DNA of 64,000 bases from Actinophytocola xanthii (lineage in GTDB: Bacteria; Actinomycetota; Actinomycetes; Mycobacteriales; Pseudonocardiaceae): positions 1-64,000 of the forward strand of contig NZ_MSIE01000029.1 of the NCBI RefSeq assembly GCF_001921205.1. Direction: 5' to 3'. Made by a program: the position numbers and the translations under genes. The number at the start of each line of letters is the position of its first letter. Position 1 is the first letter of the stretch. Positions 52,079 through 60,827 of this stretch are shown piece after piece. The notes under the pieces are model-generated. The model was not told the origin of the DNA, made no database searches, and saw only the letters and a program-made list of their open reading frames with translations.

Positions 52079-53184
52079 CACTCCATGCGTTCGCCGTGCC
52101 AGGCGGTGCGGGCCAGGGCCGTCGCCTGGGGTGTGCCGTCGGACCAGTGGACCAGGCCCAGGACGCCGAACGTCGGGCCCTCCGGGGGTGGTTCGAGGTC
52201 GGCGCGGTCGGGCAGCAGCGGGGCCAGCGCGGCGCGGTAGCCCTCCTGGCTCACCCACCACACCGGGCGCCGGGCGGCTATCGCTGCCAGCTCCGCGACG
52301 AACGCCGCTCGGCGGGTCTCGTCCAGCAGCCACAGGACGTTCGAGGTCAGCACGACGATCGGCTCGTCGGGCGGGATGCGGTCGGCCACGGCGGCGAGGT
52401 CGTCCACCGCGTCGCCGGCGACCAGGTCCGGTGGTGACTTCCTGAGGGCGGCGGCGGCCGCCCCGAAGAGGCGCAGGCGCTCCGGCTGGTCGGGCCAGAT
52501 GCAGGCCTCGAGCCAGGCGTACTGCTCCTCGTCGGCCAGGTCCACGGGTTCGGCGTCCAAGCCGATGCGCGTGGCCACGGCGATCTTCTTGGGGATCGTG
52601 GGGAGGGTGGCGCCCGGCGCCACGGCGAGGGCGCAGTGCAGACCCACCGGCGACCGCGTGGGGCCGGCTACCAGTTGGCCGGCCTGTTGGGTCTGGTAGC
52701 GGTACGAGTACGTGCCCAGGCCGAGCAGGAGCCCGGCGCTCGTCCCCACCTCGAGCAACGCCACGGGAGCCCGGGCCTGACGGGCCGCCATGGCCACCGC
52801 GGGGTAGAGGAGAGCCGCTCGGCGGACCTCGTTGGTCTGGGTCACGCGCGTGGCGATGAGGTCTCTCACCCGATCGAGGCGTTCCAACACGAACGAGCGG
52901 AAAAGCGGCCACGTTCCGTTGTCGGGGCCGTAGCTGCCACCCAGCGACGGGTAGTAGTTCGTCAGCTCGTGGAACGGCTCGGACTGCAACACCCGCTGCA
53001 CGGCGGCGAACAGCAGGGTCGGATCGGCATGTTCGGACGTCGTCGCGGTCAGCAGGCCGGCTACCTCGTCGTCGTCCGCGGCGTGGGCGGCCAGGTGGCT
53101 GTAGAGGGGCGAGATCGTGGCGGCGTGCTGGCCGGCGAAGGTGCGCAGCCGGTCGCGGACGTCCTCGAGGGTGGCGGGGGTCAT
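52069..53184 (-). CDS. DUF2332 family protein
   Basis: A 371-residue protein of the DUF2332 family, with conserved blocks LLEVGTSAGLLLG (a methyltransferase-like motif), NYYPSLGGSYGPD near the N-terminus and EACIWPDQPERLRLF. An SAM-binding fold is likely from the GTSAGL segment, but the reaction is unknown. The ATG at 53184 overlaps the MaoC stop by 4 bases (ATGA), so it is coupled to that gene. Confidence 0.88.
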   Translation of the reverse strand: MTPATLEDVRDRLRTFAGQHAATISPLYSHLAAHAADDDEVAGLLTATTSEHADPTLLFAAVQRVLQSEPFHELTNYYPSLGGSYGPDNGTWPLFRSFVLERLDRVRDLIATRVTQTNEVRRAALLYPAVAMAARQARAPVALLEVGTSAGLLLGLGTYSYRYQTQQAGQLVAGPTRSPVGLHCALAVAPGATLPTIPKKIAVATRIGLDAEPVDLADEEQYAWLEACIWPDQPERLRLFGAAAAALRKSPPDLVAGDAVDDLAAVADRIPPDEPIVVLTSNVLWLLDETRRAAFVAELAAIAARRPVWWVSQEGYRAALAPLLPDRADLEPPPEGPTFGVLGLVHWSDGTPQATALARTAWHGERMEWLA

Positions 53185-53696
53185 GTCGGCGCGTCGGTTC
53201 GCGGGACGGGGCGGCCGGGCTGCTCGCCGCCCCGGGCGTCGCCGTAGGAGCGCTTGGGCACCATCACCTTGCGGCGAAAGACACACACCACGGTCCCGTC
53301 CTGGTTGTAGCCGCGGGTCTCCACGTACACCACGCCGCGGTCGTCCTTCGATCTGGACGGGGTCTTCTCCAGCACCTCGGTCTCGCCGTAGATCGTGTCG
53401 CCGTGGAAGGTGGGGCGCACGTGGCGCAGCGACTCGATCTCCAGGTTCGCGATGGCCTTGCCGGACACGTCGGGCACGGACATGCCGAGCAGCAACGAGT
53501 ACACGTAGTTCCCGACGACCACGTTCCGGCCGAAGTCGGTGGTGTTCTCCGCGTAGTTCGCGTCCAGGTGCAGCGGATGGTGGTTCATCGTCAGCAGGCA
53601 GAACAGGTGGTCGTCGTACTCGGTCACCGTCTTGCCCGGCCAGTGCTTGTACACCGCGCCGACCTCGAACTCCTCGTAGTACCGACCGAACTGCAC
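53181..53696 (-). CDS. MaoC-like dehydratase
   Basis: A 171-residue MaoC/hot-dog-fold enzyme. The active site is in NHHPLHLDANYA (the Asp/His pair) and GNYVYSLLLG. Such proteins hydrate enoyl-CoA or act as thioester dehydratases. The GTG at 53696 has GGGGAGGA upstream at 6 bases. The stop overlaps the DUF2332 start. Confidence 0.9.
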   Translation of the reverse strand: MQFGRYYEEFEVGAVYKHWPGKTVTEYDDHLFCLLTMNHHPLHLDANYAENTTDFGRNVVVGNYVYSLLLGMSVPDVSGKAIANLEIESLRHVRPTFHGDTIYGETEVLEKTPSRSKDDRGVVYVETRGYNQDGTVVCVFRRKVMVPKRSYGDARGGEQPGRPVPRTDAPT

Positions 53697-53814
53697 GTCG
53701 TCCTCCCCTTCCGCGGCGACCGTGGCGGGCTCGAGGGCAGTCTGCCAGGTGGAGTACGCTCGGCAACTGGTGTGTGAGTGAGTCCGCACCCTTGACCCGA
53801 GGAGGTGAGGACGC

Positions 53815-53892
53815 GTGAGCGACCCGCATAACCATGACGGCGCGACTGGTTGCAGTACCAACCGCGTCCTCGCCGGACGGGTCAGCCGCTAG
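53815..53892 (+). promoter_or_regulatory. Possible leader ORF upstream of corA
   Basis: A 25-codon frame (GTG at 53815, TAG at 53890-53892) lies 99 bases before corA and has a strong ribosome-binding site (GAGGAGGTGAGG). The peptide starts VSDPHNHDGATGC. Its position in a 295-base intergenic region before a magnesium/cobalt transporter is suggestive of a leader peptide that senses the metal or charge state. The rest of the region shows no promoter I can fix. Low confidence as a gene. Confidence 0.35.
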
Positions 53893-53991
53893 GGCAGGCC
53901 CAGCACTCCCGGCCGGACGCTCCGGCGCCGGAGATCTCTGGCGCGTCGTGAAACCGACGATTGACTCCGACGTTCGACGCCTGGAGGACAC

Positions 53992-55083
53992 ATGCCTGCC
54001 ATCCCCTCCCTGGGTGGCCTCGGCGGCCTGCGCGGACGGAACAGCCGCCGTCCGGCTGCCGTCCCCGAGGCCCCGCCGACGCCCCCCGCCCATGTCATCG
54101 ACTGCGCCGTCTATGTCGACGGAACCCGGCTCCCCGGCCGGTTCAGCCACATCGAGGCGATAGCCGAGGTGCGGCGGCGGCGGGACGGCTTCGTCTGGAT
54201 CGGACTGTTCGAACCGGACGAAGAGCAGATCCAGGGAATCGCCGAGACCTTCGGGCTGCACGAGCTGGCCGTGGAGGACGCGGTCACCGCGCACCAGCGG
54301 CCCAAGGTGGACCGGTACGACGACACCCTGTTCATGGTGCTCAAGACCGTCCGCTACATCGCCCATGAGTCGCCGACGACGGCCAACGAGATCGTCGAGA
54401 CCGGCGAGATCATGGCCTTCCTCGGCAAGAGCTTCATCGTCACCGTCCGACATGGCCAGCACTCCGGACTCGCCAAGCTGCGCGAGGAGATGGAGGCCGA
54501 GCCGGAACGGCTCCGCATCGGACCGGCCGCCGTCCTGCACGCGATCGCCGACCGGGTCGTCGACAGCTACCTCGCGGTCAGCGAGTCCTTCGAGAACGAC
54601 ATCGACGTCATCGAGAGCAGCGTGTTCGCCCCGAACAGCCCGATCGGCGCCGAGCAGATCTACCTGATGAAGCGGGAGATCCTCGAGCTGCGGCGCGCGG
54701 TGATGCCGCTGGCGGTGCCGCTGCGGCGGCTCGCCGAGGGCTACACCCCGCTCGTGCCCGAGGATGTCCGCTCCTACTTCCGGGACGTCGACGACCACCT
54801 CACGACGGTCTCCGAGCGCGTCGGCGGCTTCGACGAGCTGCTCACCACGCTGGTCGACGCGACGCTGGCGAAGATCTCGCTGCAGCAGAACACCGACATG
54901 CGCAAGATCACCGCGTGGGCCGCGATCATCGCGGTGCCCACGATGGTGGTCGGCGTGTACGGAATGAACTTCGACTACATGCCGGAGCTGCGTTGGCGCT
55001 TCGGCTATCCCCTCGTGGTCCTCGTGATCCTGGGCGCCTGTGTGATCCTCTACCGGATCTTTCGTCGGAACCGATGGCTGTAG
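53992..55083 (+). CDS. corA: CorA-family magnesium/cobalt transporter
   Basis: A 363-residue CorA transporter. A long N-terminal cytoplasmic domain has the acidic/basic helices of CorA. The two C-terminal transmembrane helices flank the signature YGMNF. The extreme C-terminus (RIFRRNRWL) is basic. GGAGGA precedes the ATG at 5 bases. A long intergenic region precedes it with a possible leader ORF. It takes up Mg2+ or Co2+. Confidence 0.94.
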   Translation: MPAIPSLGGLGGLRGRNSRRPAAVPEAPPTPPAHVIDCAVYVDGTRLPGRFSHIEAIAEVRRRRDGFVWIGLFEPDEEQIQGIAETFGLHELAVEDAVTAHQRPKVDRYDDTLFMVLKTVRYIAHESPTTANEIVETGEIMAFLGKSFIVTVRHGQHSGLAKLREEMEAEPERLRIGPAAVLHAIADRVVDSYLAVSESFENDIDVIESSVFAPNSPIGAEQIYLMKREILELRRAVMPLAVPLRRLAEGYTPLVPEDVRSYFRDVDDHLTTVSERVGGFDELLTTLVDATLAKISLQQNTDMRKITAWAAIIAVPTMVVGVYGMNFDYMPELRWRFGYPLVVLVILGACVILYRIFRRNRWL

Positions 55084-55112
55084 CTGGGTCGGCCGCGCCG
55101 CGGCCCGCCCAG
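55084..55112 (+). terminator. Hairpin after corA
   Basis: An inverted repeat with a CTGGG stem, an inner GGCCGC stem, a GCC loop and one mismatched pair starts at the corA stop. It is a plausible terminator, though no U-run follows. Confidence 0.5.
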
Positions 55113-55155
55113 CGACTCCCGGTTGCTCATCCGTCCCCGCGATGGGAGGTTCCCC

Positions 55156-55290
55156 GTGACCCGGCTGCTCACCAACCCCCGCTTCTGGGTGCTCGCCTTC
55201 GTCCTGACCTGGCTGGTCCTCATCACAGTGCTGATCGCGGTGGGTCCCGCGGTCGACCCGAACGGCGTGGGGCCGGCACGATCCCGCTGA
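55156..55290 (+). CDS. Small single-helix membrane protein
   Basis: A 44-residue protein beginning VTRLLTNPRFWVLAFVLTWL with one transmembrane helix (about 11-30). The GTG at 55156 has GGGAGGT 6 bases upstream. It lies downstream of corA and faces the ESX operon. It is too short for common gene finders, but the ribosome-binding site and the clean membrane helix support it. Function unknown. Confidence 0.72.
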   Translation: MTRLLTNPRFWVLAFVLTWLVLITVLIAVGPAVDPNGVGPARSR

Positions 55291-55297
55291 GCGCGGC

Positions 55298-56452
55298 TCA
55301 GTAGTCGTCGTCGCCGATGACCGGGGCCGAGGCCTTCTCCGGCTTGCCGAAGATGTCGGCGGGGTCCCCGGTCACCCGGCTCCTACCGCGCCGGTCCCCG
55401 TCGTTCCCGCCGCCCTGACCCATGCCCATCATCGGCGCCATCGGCATCATCCCCGCCCCGGCACCCCGGCCGGCGGCACCGCCCGTGCTGGCGGCGGCAG
55501 CGGGTGCCTCCGGCTTGGCTGCCGGCGGCTGCTCGGTGGCGAAGGTGTAGCCGCCCGCACCGCCCGGCGTCGCCGCGGCGGCACCGCCGCCACCCGGGCC
55601 GCCGAGGCCGCCGAGCGAGCCGCCACCGCCACCGCCGAAGCCACCGCCGAAGCCACCGCTCGAGCCACCGCTCGAGCCGCCCAGACCGGCACCGCCGAGG
55701 TCGGCCGCCGAGGTCCGGTCGGAACCGACGGGTGCGGGCACCGGCGCGGTGGGGATCCGCGGCTCGGTGAAGCTCCAGTTCTCCGCCGGGAACGTGTGCT
55801 CCATCCGGACCTGCTGGAACGCCTCGGAGCCGTCCACGCCCTCGCACAGCTGCACGAACGCCTCGAGGATCTGACGGACGGCCTCGAACAGCTCCTTGGT
55901 CGGCCGGCGCATCATGTCCAGGTACTGGCGCGTGCGCTCGTCGCCCTGCACCGGCAGCGCCATCGCCCCCGACGCCGACTCGGCGACCTCGCCGAGCACC
56001 CCGCCCAGCTGCTGCACGATCTCGCGGATGCCCTCCGCGGTGATGTCGAGCACGTCGGCCAGCGCGAGCATGGAGTCGGCGAGGTCCTGGCCGGCCAGGC
56101 CGACCTGCTGCATGTAGGCGATGAACGACTCCGCCGCCGCCCCGTCCCAGGCCGCGTCCAGCTTGCCCAGCGGCCGGTTCAGCGACTCGGTCACGTCCCG
56201 CGCGGCGTCGCCGACCAGCCGCCACCGGTCGGCCTCGGCCTCCATGTCGCTCCACCGGCCGACGACCGGCGAGAAGTACTCCTCGACCGGGTCCGGGACG
56301 CCGAGGTCGCGGGCCAGCCGGGAGAGGTAGTCGAGATGGCCGGCGAGGGAGTCGGCGATCTCGTGACCGTCGGGGCCGCCGCGCGGCAGCGGCAGGGTCG
56401 ACACGTCCTCGATGGGGGCCGGCAGGATCGCTGGCTCGTCGCGGGCGACCAC
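55298..56452 (-). CDS. WXG100-like ESX-associated protein with Gly-rich tail
   Basis: A 384-residue protein with an N-terminal helical region of WXG100/PPE type. The W-x-G motif is in AAWDGAAAESFIAYMQQ (about residues 100-117). Residues about 250-345 are a Gly/Ser/Ala-rich low-complexity tail (GGGFGGGGGGSLGG and similar). It lies in an ESX cluster and is probably a secreted substrate or ESX partner. GTG at 56452. The Gly tail makes function hard to infer; no other domain is seen. Confidence 0.83.
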   Translation of the reverse strand: MVARDEPAILPAPIEDVSTLPLPRGGPDGHEIADSLAGHLDYLSRLARDLGVPDPVEEYFSPVVGRWSDMEAEADRWRLVGDAARDVTESLNRPLGKLDAAWDGAAAESFIAYMQQVGLAGQDLADSMLALADVLDITAEGIREIVQQLGGVLGEVAESASGAMALPVQGDERTRQYLDMMRRPTKELFEAVRQILEAFVQLCEGVDGSEAFQQVRMEHTFPAENWSFTEPRIPTAPVPAPVGSDRTSAADLGGAGLGGSSGGSSGGFGGGFGGGGGGSLGGLGGPGGGGAAAATPGGAGGYTFATEQPPAAKPEAPAAAASTGGAAGRGAGAGMMPMAPMMGMGQGGGNDGDRRGRSRVTGDPADIFGKPEKASAPVIGDDDY

Positions 56453-56459
56453 GGGTGCC

Positions 56460-56771
56460 TCAGCTCCGGCCGCGGTTGATGTGCGCCGCGCCCTGCTCGT
56501 CGGACTCCACGTACTGGCTCGTGACCTGCGCCAGGCCCTCGGACGCCGAGCCCAGCGCCTCGACCGCCCTGGCGAGCTGCTCGCGCAGGTGCTGGGCGGC
56601 CCGGGAGTACGCCTGGGTCGTGTGCACCGTCCGGCCGAGCTGACCGAACGACTCCTCGGTGAGCGGGTCGGTGGCCATCGTCCGCACGCCCTCGGCGAGT
56701 GCGTCGGCGCTCGCCGCCGCGAGCCGGCCGTAGCCGCCCACCCAGGCGGCGTCGAACTTGATCCCGGTCAC
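56460..56771 (-). CDS. EspC-like candidate type VII secretion substrate
   Basis: A 103-residue helical protein. Residues 1-75 look like two antiparallel helices. The C-terminal part has YVESDEQ, which fits the Y-x-x-x-D/E secretion signal of type VII substrates. GAGGGGCGCCC precedes the GTG at 56771. It ends 7 bases before the WXG-like gene. Family EspC/DUF2580-like; the actual partner is unknown. Confidence 0.75.
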   Translation of the reverse strand: MTGIKFDAAWVGGYGRLAAASADALAEGVRTMATDPLTEESFGQLGRTVHTTQAYSRAAQHLREQLARAVEALGSASEGLAQVTSQYVESDEQGAAHINRGRS

Positions 56772-56873
56772 GGGCGCCCCTCTCCCCACTGGTGTGGTCA
56801 ACACCTCACGTGGTGAAGACGATAGGCGCACGGCGACGGTTCCGGCCGCGACTCCGAAAGTTGTTCACGACTG

Positions 56874-58535
56874 CTAACCGCCGCCCTGCGGCCGGGCCTG
56901 CTCGGACTCCGTCGGGTACTCGCCCCGGTCGTAGGGCACCGAGTCGAAGCTCTGCTCGACGTCGTCGACCGACAGCGAGGCGCCGTCCGGCAGCAGCTGG
57001 ATGATGTTCTGCGGGGCCGGGAGCTGGTTGTCCAGGCCGAGCGCCGCGGCCGTCGTCGCGTCCGGCACGCCGTACTTGACGCCCCGGTCGGAGATCAGCG
57101 TGATCTGCCCGGTGTCGAAGTCCGCGTTGGAGGTGGCCTGGCGCACCACCGCGCCGCGGCCCGGCGGCATGTAGAAGTAGTCGATCCGCACCCCGTCCGC
57201 GCTCGGCGAGGAGATCCGCACGGGCGTGGGCCTACCGGGGACGGTCTTGCCGATGTGGACGGCCGTGCGCGCCTCCCGGTTGTCCCCCTCACCGACGGTC
57301 CTCCAGCTCAGGCAGGCCACCGGGAAGTTCTCCGCGGCGAGCACCTCGGTGTTGCGCTCGGGGAACGTCGAGTCGTCGATGTTGTTGACCTGCCGGATGT
57401 TGGTGATCGCGTCCGGGGTGACGGCGGTGATCTCGGGCGCGCCCGGGTTGTCGTGGTAGCGCAGCAGCTCGGCAGTGGTCTGTTTGACCTCCTCGATGCC
57501 GTCCCGCTGCAGCACGTAGAAGCGCGAGGTCTCACCCGCCCGGTCGACCTGGAACACCTCGCCGTTGCGGACGATCCCGAACTCGTCCAGGTCGTCGACC
57601 CGGGAGGCGTTGCCGAGCGAGTCGATGTCCGGCGTGGCCAACGCCGCCTTCTCCGGGATGGCGTTGAGCAACCCGACGCTGATCTCCCGCGGTTCCGCGC
57701 GCTCCAGCCCGAGGGCGGTCGTCACGTCATCGCGGGACAGGTCGACCTCCGCCCGGACCGCGCTGGTGTTCGGCAGGTTCGCCGTGCCCGGCGTGCGGTA
57801 GACCAGGTACGCCCGCTGGTCGTCGGGCGACTGCCCCGGCGCCTCGACGTCCAGGCGCACGAGCAGCGACTCGTTCTGCGCCAGCTGCGCGCCCAGGTCG
57901 GACACCCCGGCCATCACCGTGGTCTCGGCGTTCTTCCGGTCCGGCTGGTTCTCGTCGGGGTCGGGCAGGTCCCGGTTCAGCTGTGCCTCGTCGCAGACCG
58001 TCCAGGGCGGGCCGACCCGCTGGTCGGCGCTGGGCAGCAGGTCCGGCCCGTCCGGGATGCCGACCTTCCGGTCCTTGGGGATGTCGCGGAGCTCGTTGTC
58101 GTCGACCACCTTCGGCGCCTCGACCTTGACCGCACCACCCCCCGAACCCGGGCCCTCCGCGTTGCCGACCGGGTTCGACTTCTCGTCGCCGCCCTCCTTG
58201 CGGGCCTGGAGCAGCAACCGCGCCGAGGCGAGGTTGAACACCGGTATCAGCTTCCGCTGCGGCTGTGCGACCAGTACGTACACCTGGCCGGACGGCTTGC
58301 CGATGACGATGCCGTCCTTGGTCGGAGCCGTCGGCTTGGGCGCGAGGATTCCCCAGATCAGGAACCCGAGCAGGCCGAGCCCGGCGAGGCACACCCCGAC
58401 GATCGTCGCGCGGGTGTGCGTTCGCATCGGGTCGTGCAGCATGACCGCGTCCTTGCGGACCAGGGCGGACTGCATCCTGCGCAGCACGAAGCGATACGCC
58501 TGGACTTGGGACTTGGTCGTCGGTGTCGATGGCAT
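56874..58535 (-). CDS. eccB: Type VII secretion protein EccB
   Basis: A 553-residue EccB. The N-terminus starts MPSTPTTKSQVQAYRFVLRR, the cytoplasmic segment typical of EccB, then one transmembrane helix (about 42-66). A large extracytoplasmic domain follows. EccB is a core subunit of the ESX membrane complex. The gene is divergent from eccE by 133 bases and co-directional with the two substrate-like genes. No mycosin, eccC or eccD is seen in this window. Confidence 0.94.
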   Translation of the reverse strand: MPSTPTTKSQVQAYRFVLRRMQSALVRKDAVMLHDPMRTHTRATIVGVCLAGLGLLGFLIWGILAPKPTAPTKDGIVIGKPSGQVYVLVAQPQRKLIPVFNLASARLLLQARKEGGDEKSNPVGNAEGPGSGGGAVKVEAPKVVDDNELRDIPKDRKVGIPDGPDLLPSADQRVGPPWTVCDEAQLNRDLPDPDENQPDRKNAETTVMAGVSDLGAQLAQNESLLVRLDVEAPGQSPDDQRAYLVYRTPGTANLPNTSAVRAEVDLSRDDVTTALGLERAEPREISVGLLNAIPEKAALATPDIDSLGNASRVDDLDEFGIVRNGEVFQVDRAGETSRFYVLQRDGIEEVKQTTAELLRYHDNPGAPEITAVTPDAITNIRQVNNIDDSTFPERNTEVLAAENFPVACLSWRTVGEGDNREARTAVHIGKTVPGRPTPVRISSPSADGVRIDYFYMPPGRGAVVRQATSNADFDTGQITLISDRGVKYGVPDATTAAALGLDNQLPAPQNIIQLLPDGASLSVDDVEQSFDSVPYDRGEYPTESEQARPQGGG

Positions 58536-58668
58536 TCGGGCCTCTGCAGCTCCCCACTCGCGGTACCGTTCCGCAGGATAGACCTACCGGTGTCGGCTGC
58601 AGGTTGGTTCGTACGGATCGGCACAATCGAAGGTGTCGGAGCACGCGACGAGGGGAAGTTTCGAGCGG

Positions 58669-60102
58669 ATGTCGGTGAGCACGCCTCCACGGCAGGGCAG
58701 CACGCCTCCACCCGGCCAGCCGCCGCGCCCGCCGGGGCCGGGTGGACCCGGGGGCCATGGACCCGGCGGGCCGAACGGACCCCAGAACCCGCAGGGCCCG
58801 CCCCAGGGGCCCGCACCGGGCGGACCGGAGGCCGGTCCGCCGCCGCAGCCCCCGCGGCGCCCCCTGTCGGTGCGCCGTCGCACCAACGGCGCGAGCCTGG
58901 GCGCGCTGCCGGTGTCCAACCTCGTCGTGCTCGAGGTCGCGGTGGCGATCGGGCTGGTGCTGCTGGCCATCGACAACGGCGACGTGATGGCCTACGTGGC
59001 CATCGGCATCGCCGTGGTGGGGCTGGCCGTCGCCGCGATCCGCTGGCGGGGCCGCTGGTTCACCGAGTGGGTCAAGCTCACGCTCAAGTACGCCTTCCGC
59101 AACCACGCCAGGGTCAGCAGGCCGACCAACCCGATCAGCATCGAGTCGATCGCCGCCGAGGAGGGCACCCCGGTCACCGGCCCCGACGACCCCAGGGTCA
59201 GCCTGCTGCGGCTGGCCGTGCCCGACCTCGTCGTCGCGCACGGGGTCGACCACGAACGCCGCCCGCTCGGCCTCGCCTGGCACGACGGCACCTGGACCGC
59301 GGTGCTGCTGGTGGACCCGGCACCCGCGCTGGTCACCCAGGTCGGCGGCTCGCCCAACCTGCCGCTCGGCGCGCTCGCGCCGTGCCTGGAGGACCGCGGC
59401 GTGGTGCTGGACGCCATCCAGGTCATCTGGCACTGCTACCCCGGCAGCGCGGCGCTGCCGCCGAACTCGCCGGCGCTGGCCTCCTACATGGAGGTGCTCG
59501 GCCCGCTGCCGGCCGCGGCGCGCCGGACCACCTGGGTCGCCGTCCGGCTCGACCCGCGCCGCTGCCCGGCCGCCGTGCGCGAGCGCGGCGGCGGCGTGCT
59601 CGGCGCGCACCGGGCCCTGATCGGCGCGCTCTCGCGGGTCCGCAACGCGCTCGAGTCCCGAGGCGTCCCGACCCGCCCGCTCGATCCGGACGAGCTGCTC
59701 AAGGCCGGGATCTCGGCCGCCGAGCTGACCGCCGTGGCCGGCTCCGAGCAGCGGGTGGCGCTGCGCGAGCGGTGGACCGGCGTGACCGCGGCGGGTGTCG
59801 GGCACGCGAGCTACGCGATCACGGGTTGGTCGCGGGGCAAGGCCGCGCAGAGCCTGAACGCGCTGACCGGTGTCCGCGCGCTGTCCTCGACGGTGGCGGT
59901 GTCGATCTCCCCCGGCGGGGAGGACAACAAGGTCGGCCTGCGCGGGCTGGTGCGGGTCAGCGCCAGGACGCCCGGCGAGCTCGAGTACGCCGACGAGCGG
60001 CTGTCGGTGATCTCCGGCCGCCTCGGGATCACGCTGACCCCGCTGCGTGGCCTACAGGTCGCCGGTCTCGCCGCCACGCTGCCGCTGGGAGGCCGGGCAT
60101 GA
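58669..60102 (+). CDS. eccE: Type VII secretion protein EccE
   Basis: A 477-residue EccE. A Pro/Gly-rich cytoplasmic N-terminus (about 1-65) precedes two transmembrane helices (about 82-120; VSNLVVLEVAVAIGLVLLAI and VAIGIAVVGLAVAAI), then a periplasmic domain. EccE is a peripheral ESX subunit, absent from some ESX-4 clusters. ATG at 58669 is chosen; GTG at 58633 is possible. The stop overlaps the next ATG (ATGA). Confidence 0.92.
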   Translation: MSVSTPPRQGSTPPPGQPPRPPGPGGPGGHGPGGPNGPQNPQGPPQGPAPGGPEAGPPPQPPRRPLSVRRRTNGASLGALPVSNLVVLEVAVAIGLVLLAIDNGDVMAYVAIGIAVVGLAVAAIRWRGRWFTEWVKLTLKYAFRNHARVSRPTNPISIESIAAEEGTPVTGPDDPRVSLLRLAVPDLVVAHGVDHERRPLGLAWHDGTWTAVLLVDPAPALVTQVGGSPNLPLGALAPCLEDRGVVLDAIQVIWHCYPGSAALPPNSPALASYMEVLGPLPAAARRTTWVAVRLDPRRCPAAVRERGGGVLGAHRALIGALSRVRNALESRGVPTRPLDPDELLKAGISAAELTAVAGSEQRVALRERWTGVTAAGVGHASYAITGWSRGKAAQSLNALTGVRALSSTVAVSISPGGEDNKVGLRGLVRVSARTPGELEYADERLSVISGRLGITLTPLRGLQVAGLAATLPLGGRA

Positions 60103-60827
60103 GCGGGTCCAGCCGACTCCTCGACACCCAGAACGGGACGGGTCTGAGCGAGGAGTTCCTGGTGGAGGCCGAGATGCTGGACGCGGTCAGCCCCAGCGGC
60201 GACCGCGGCGGCATGATGCTCGGCTCGGGCCTGCAGGGCGAGCCGCTCACGATCTCCGCACTGCGGCCGGCGCCCACCAGGATCGTGCTGGTCGGTGGGC
60301 TGTACCTGGCGCGCCAGGTGGCCCTGCGGGCGATGGCGGTCGGCGCGTGGGTGGTCGTGGCCACCGGGCGGCCCGCGGCCTGGCAGGCCCTGCAGAAGGC
60401 CGCCGGCACCGGCCCGGACGGCCGCCCGGCCCCGCTGGTGCAGATCCGCCGGCTCAGCCCGGTCGAGCTGCCCCGCCCCTCGGAGGACGGCCCGCTGCTG
60501 GTCGTGCACGACGGTGGTCCGACGCCCCAGGAGCTGTTCCCCCCGCGCTCACCCTGGCAGACGACCGTCTACGTGCTGCCCTACATGCACCCCCAGGCCG
60601 GCGCGACGGCCAACGCCGCAGACCTGGTGCTGCTACAGCGCCTGCCGGTCGGCCAGGCCCAGCTCGCCGCACGCATCTGGCGGCTGCCGCCGCCGATGGT
60701 GCACCAGCTGACCACCCTCGCCGACGACCAGGTCGTCGCCCTGGGACGCAACCTGTGGAAGCCCCTCCGCCTGGTCACCACCCAGAAGGAACAAGCCATC
60801 CTCGGCCCAGTCCGCCGCGGCGACTGA
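60099..60827 (+). CDS. ESX-linked conserved protein of unknown function
   Basis: A 242-residue protein starting MSGSSRLLDTQNGTGLSEEF. Its ATG overlaps the eccE stop by 4 bases and GGGAGG precedes it, so it is co-translated with eccE. It has a Rossmann-like alternation (RIVLVGGLYLARQVALRAMA, PLLVVHDGGPTPQEL) but no membrane helix or clear nucleotide motif. It is presumably part of or linked to the ESX apparatus. I do not recognise its family. Confidence 0.75.
   Translation: MSGSSRLLDTQNGTGLSEEFLVEAEMLDAVSPSGDRGGMMLGSGLQGEPLTISALRPAPTRIVLVGGLYLARQVALRAMAVGAWVVVATGRPAAWQALQKAAGTGPDGRPAPLVQIRRLSPVELPRPSEDGPLLVVHDGGPTPQELFPPRSPWQTTVYVLPYMHPQAGATANAADLVLLQRLPVGQAQLAARIWRLPPPMVHQLTTLADDQVVALGRNLWKPLRLVTTQKEQAILGPVRRGD

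Noticed and set aside
53834-54163. A 109-codon frame overlapping the start of corA
   Set aside because: It runs into the corA coding region in another frame and has no ribosome-binding site of its own; codon use is of shadow type.
57255-60827. A very long open frame of about 1190 codons on the + strand covering eccB's antisense region and the last ESX gene
   Set aside because: High-GC antisense frames stay open by codon bias. Only the final 242 codons (from 60099) have a ribosome-binding site and a coupled start, so the rest is a shadow of eccB.
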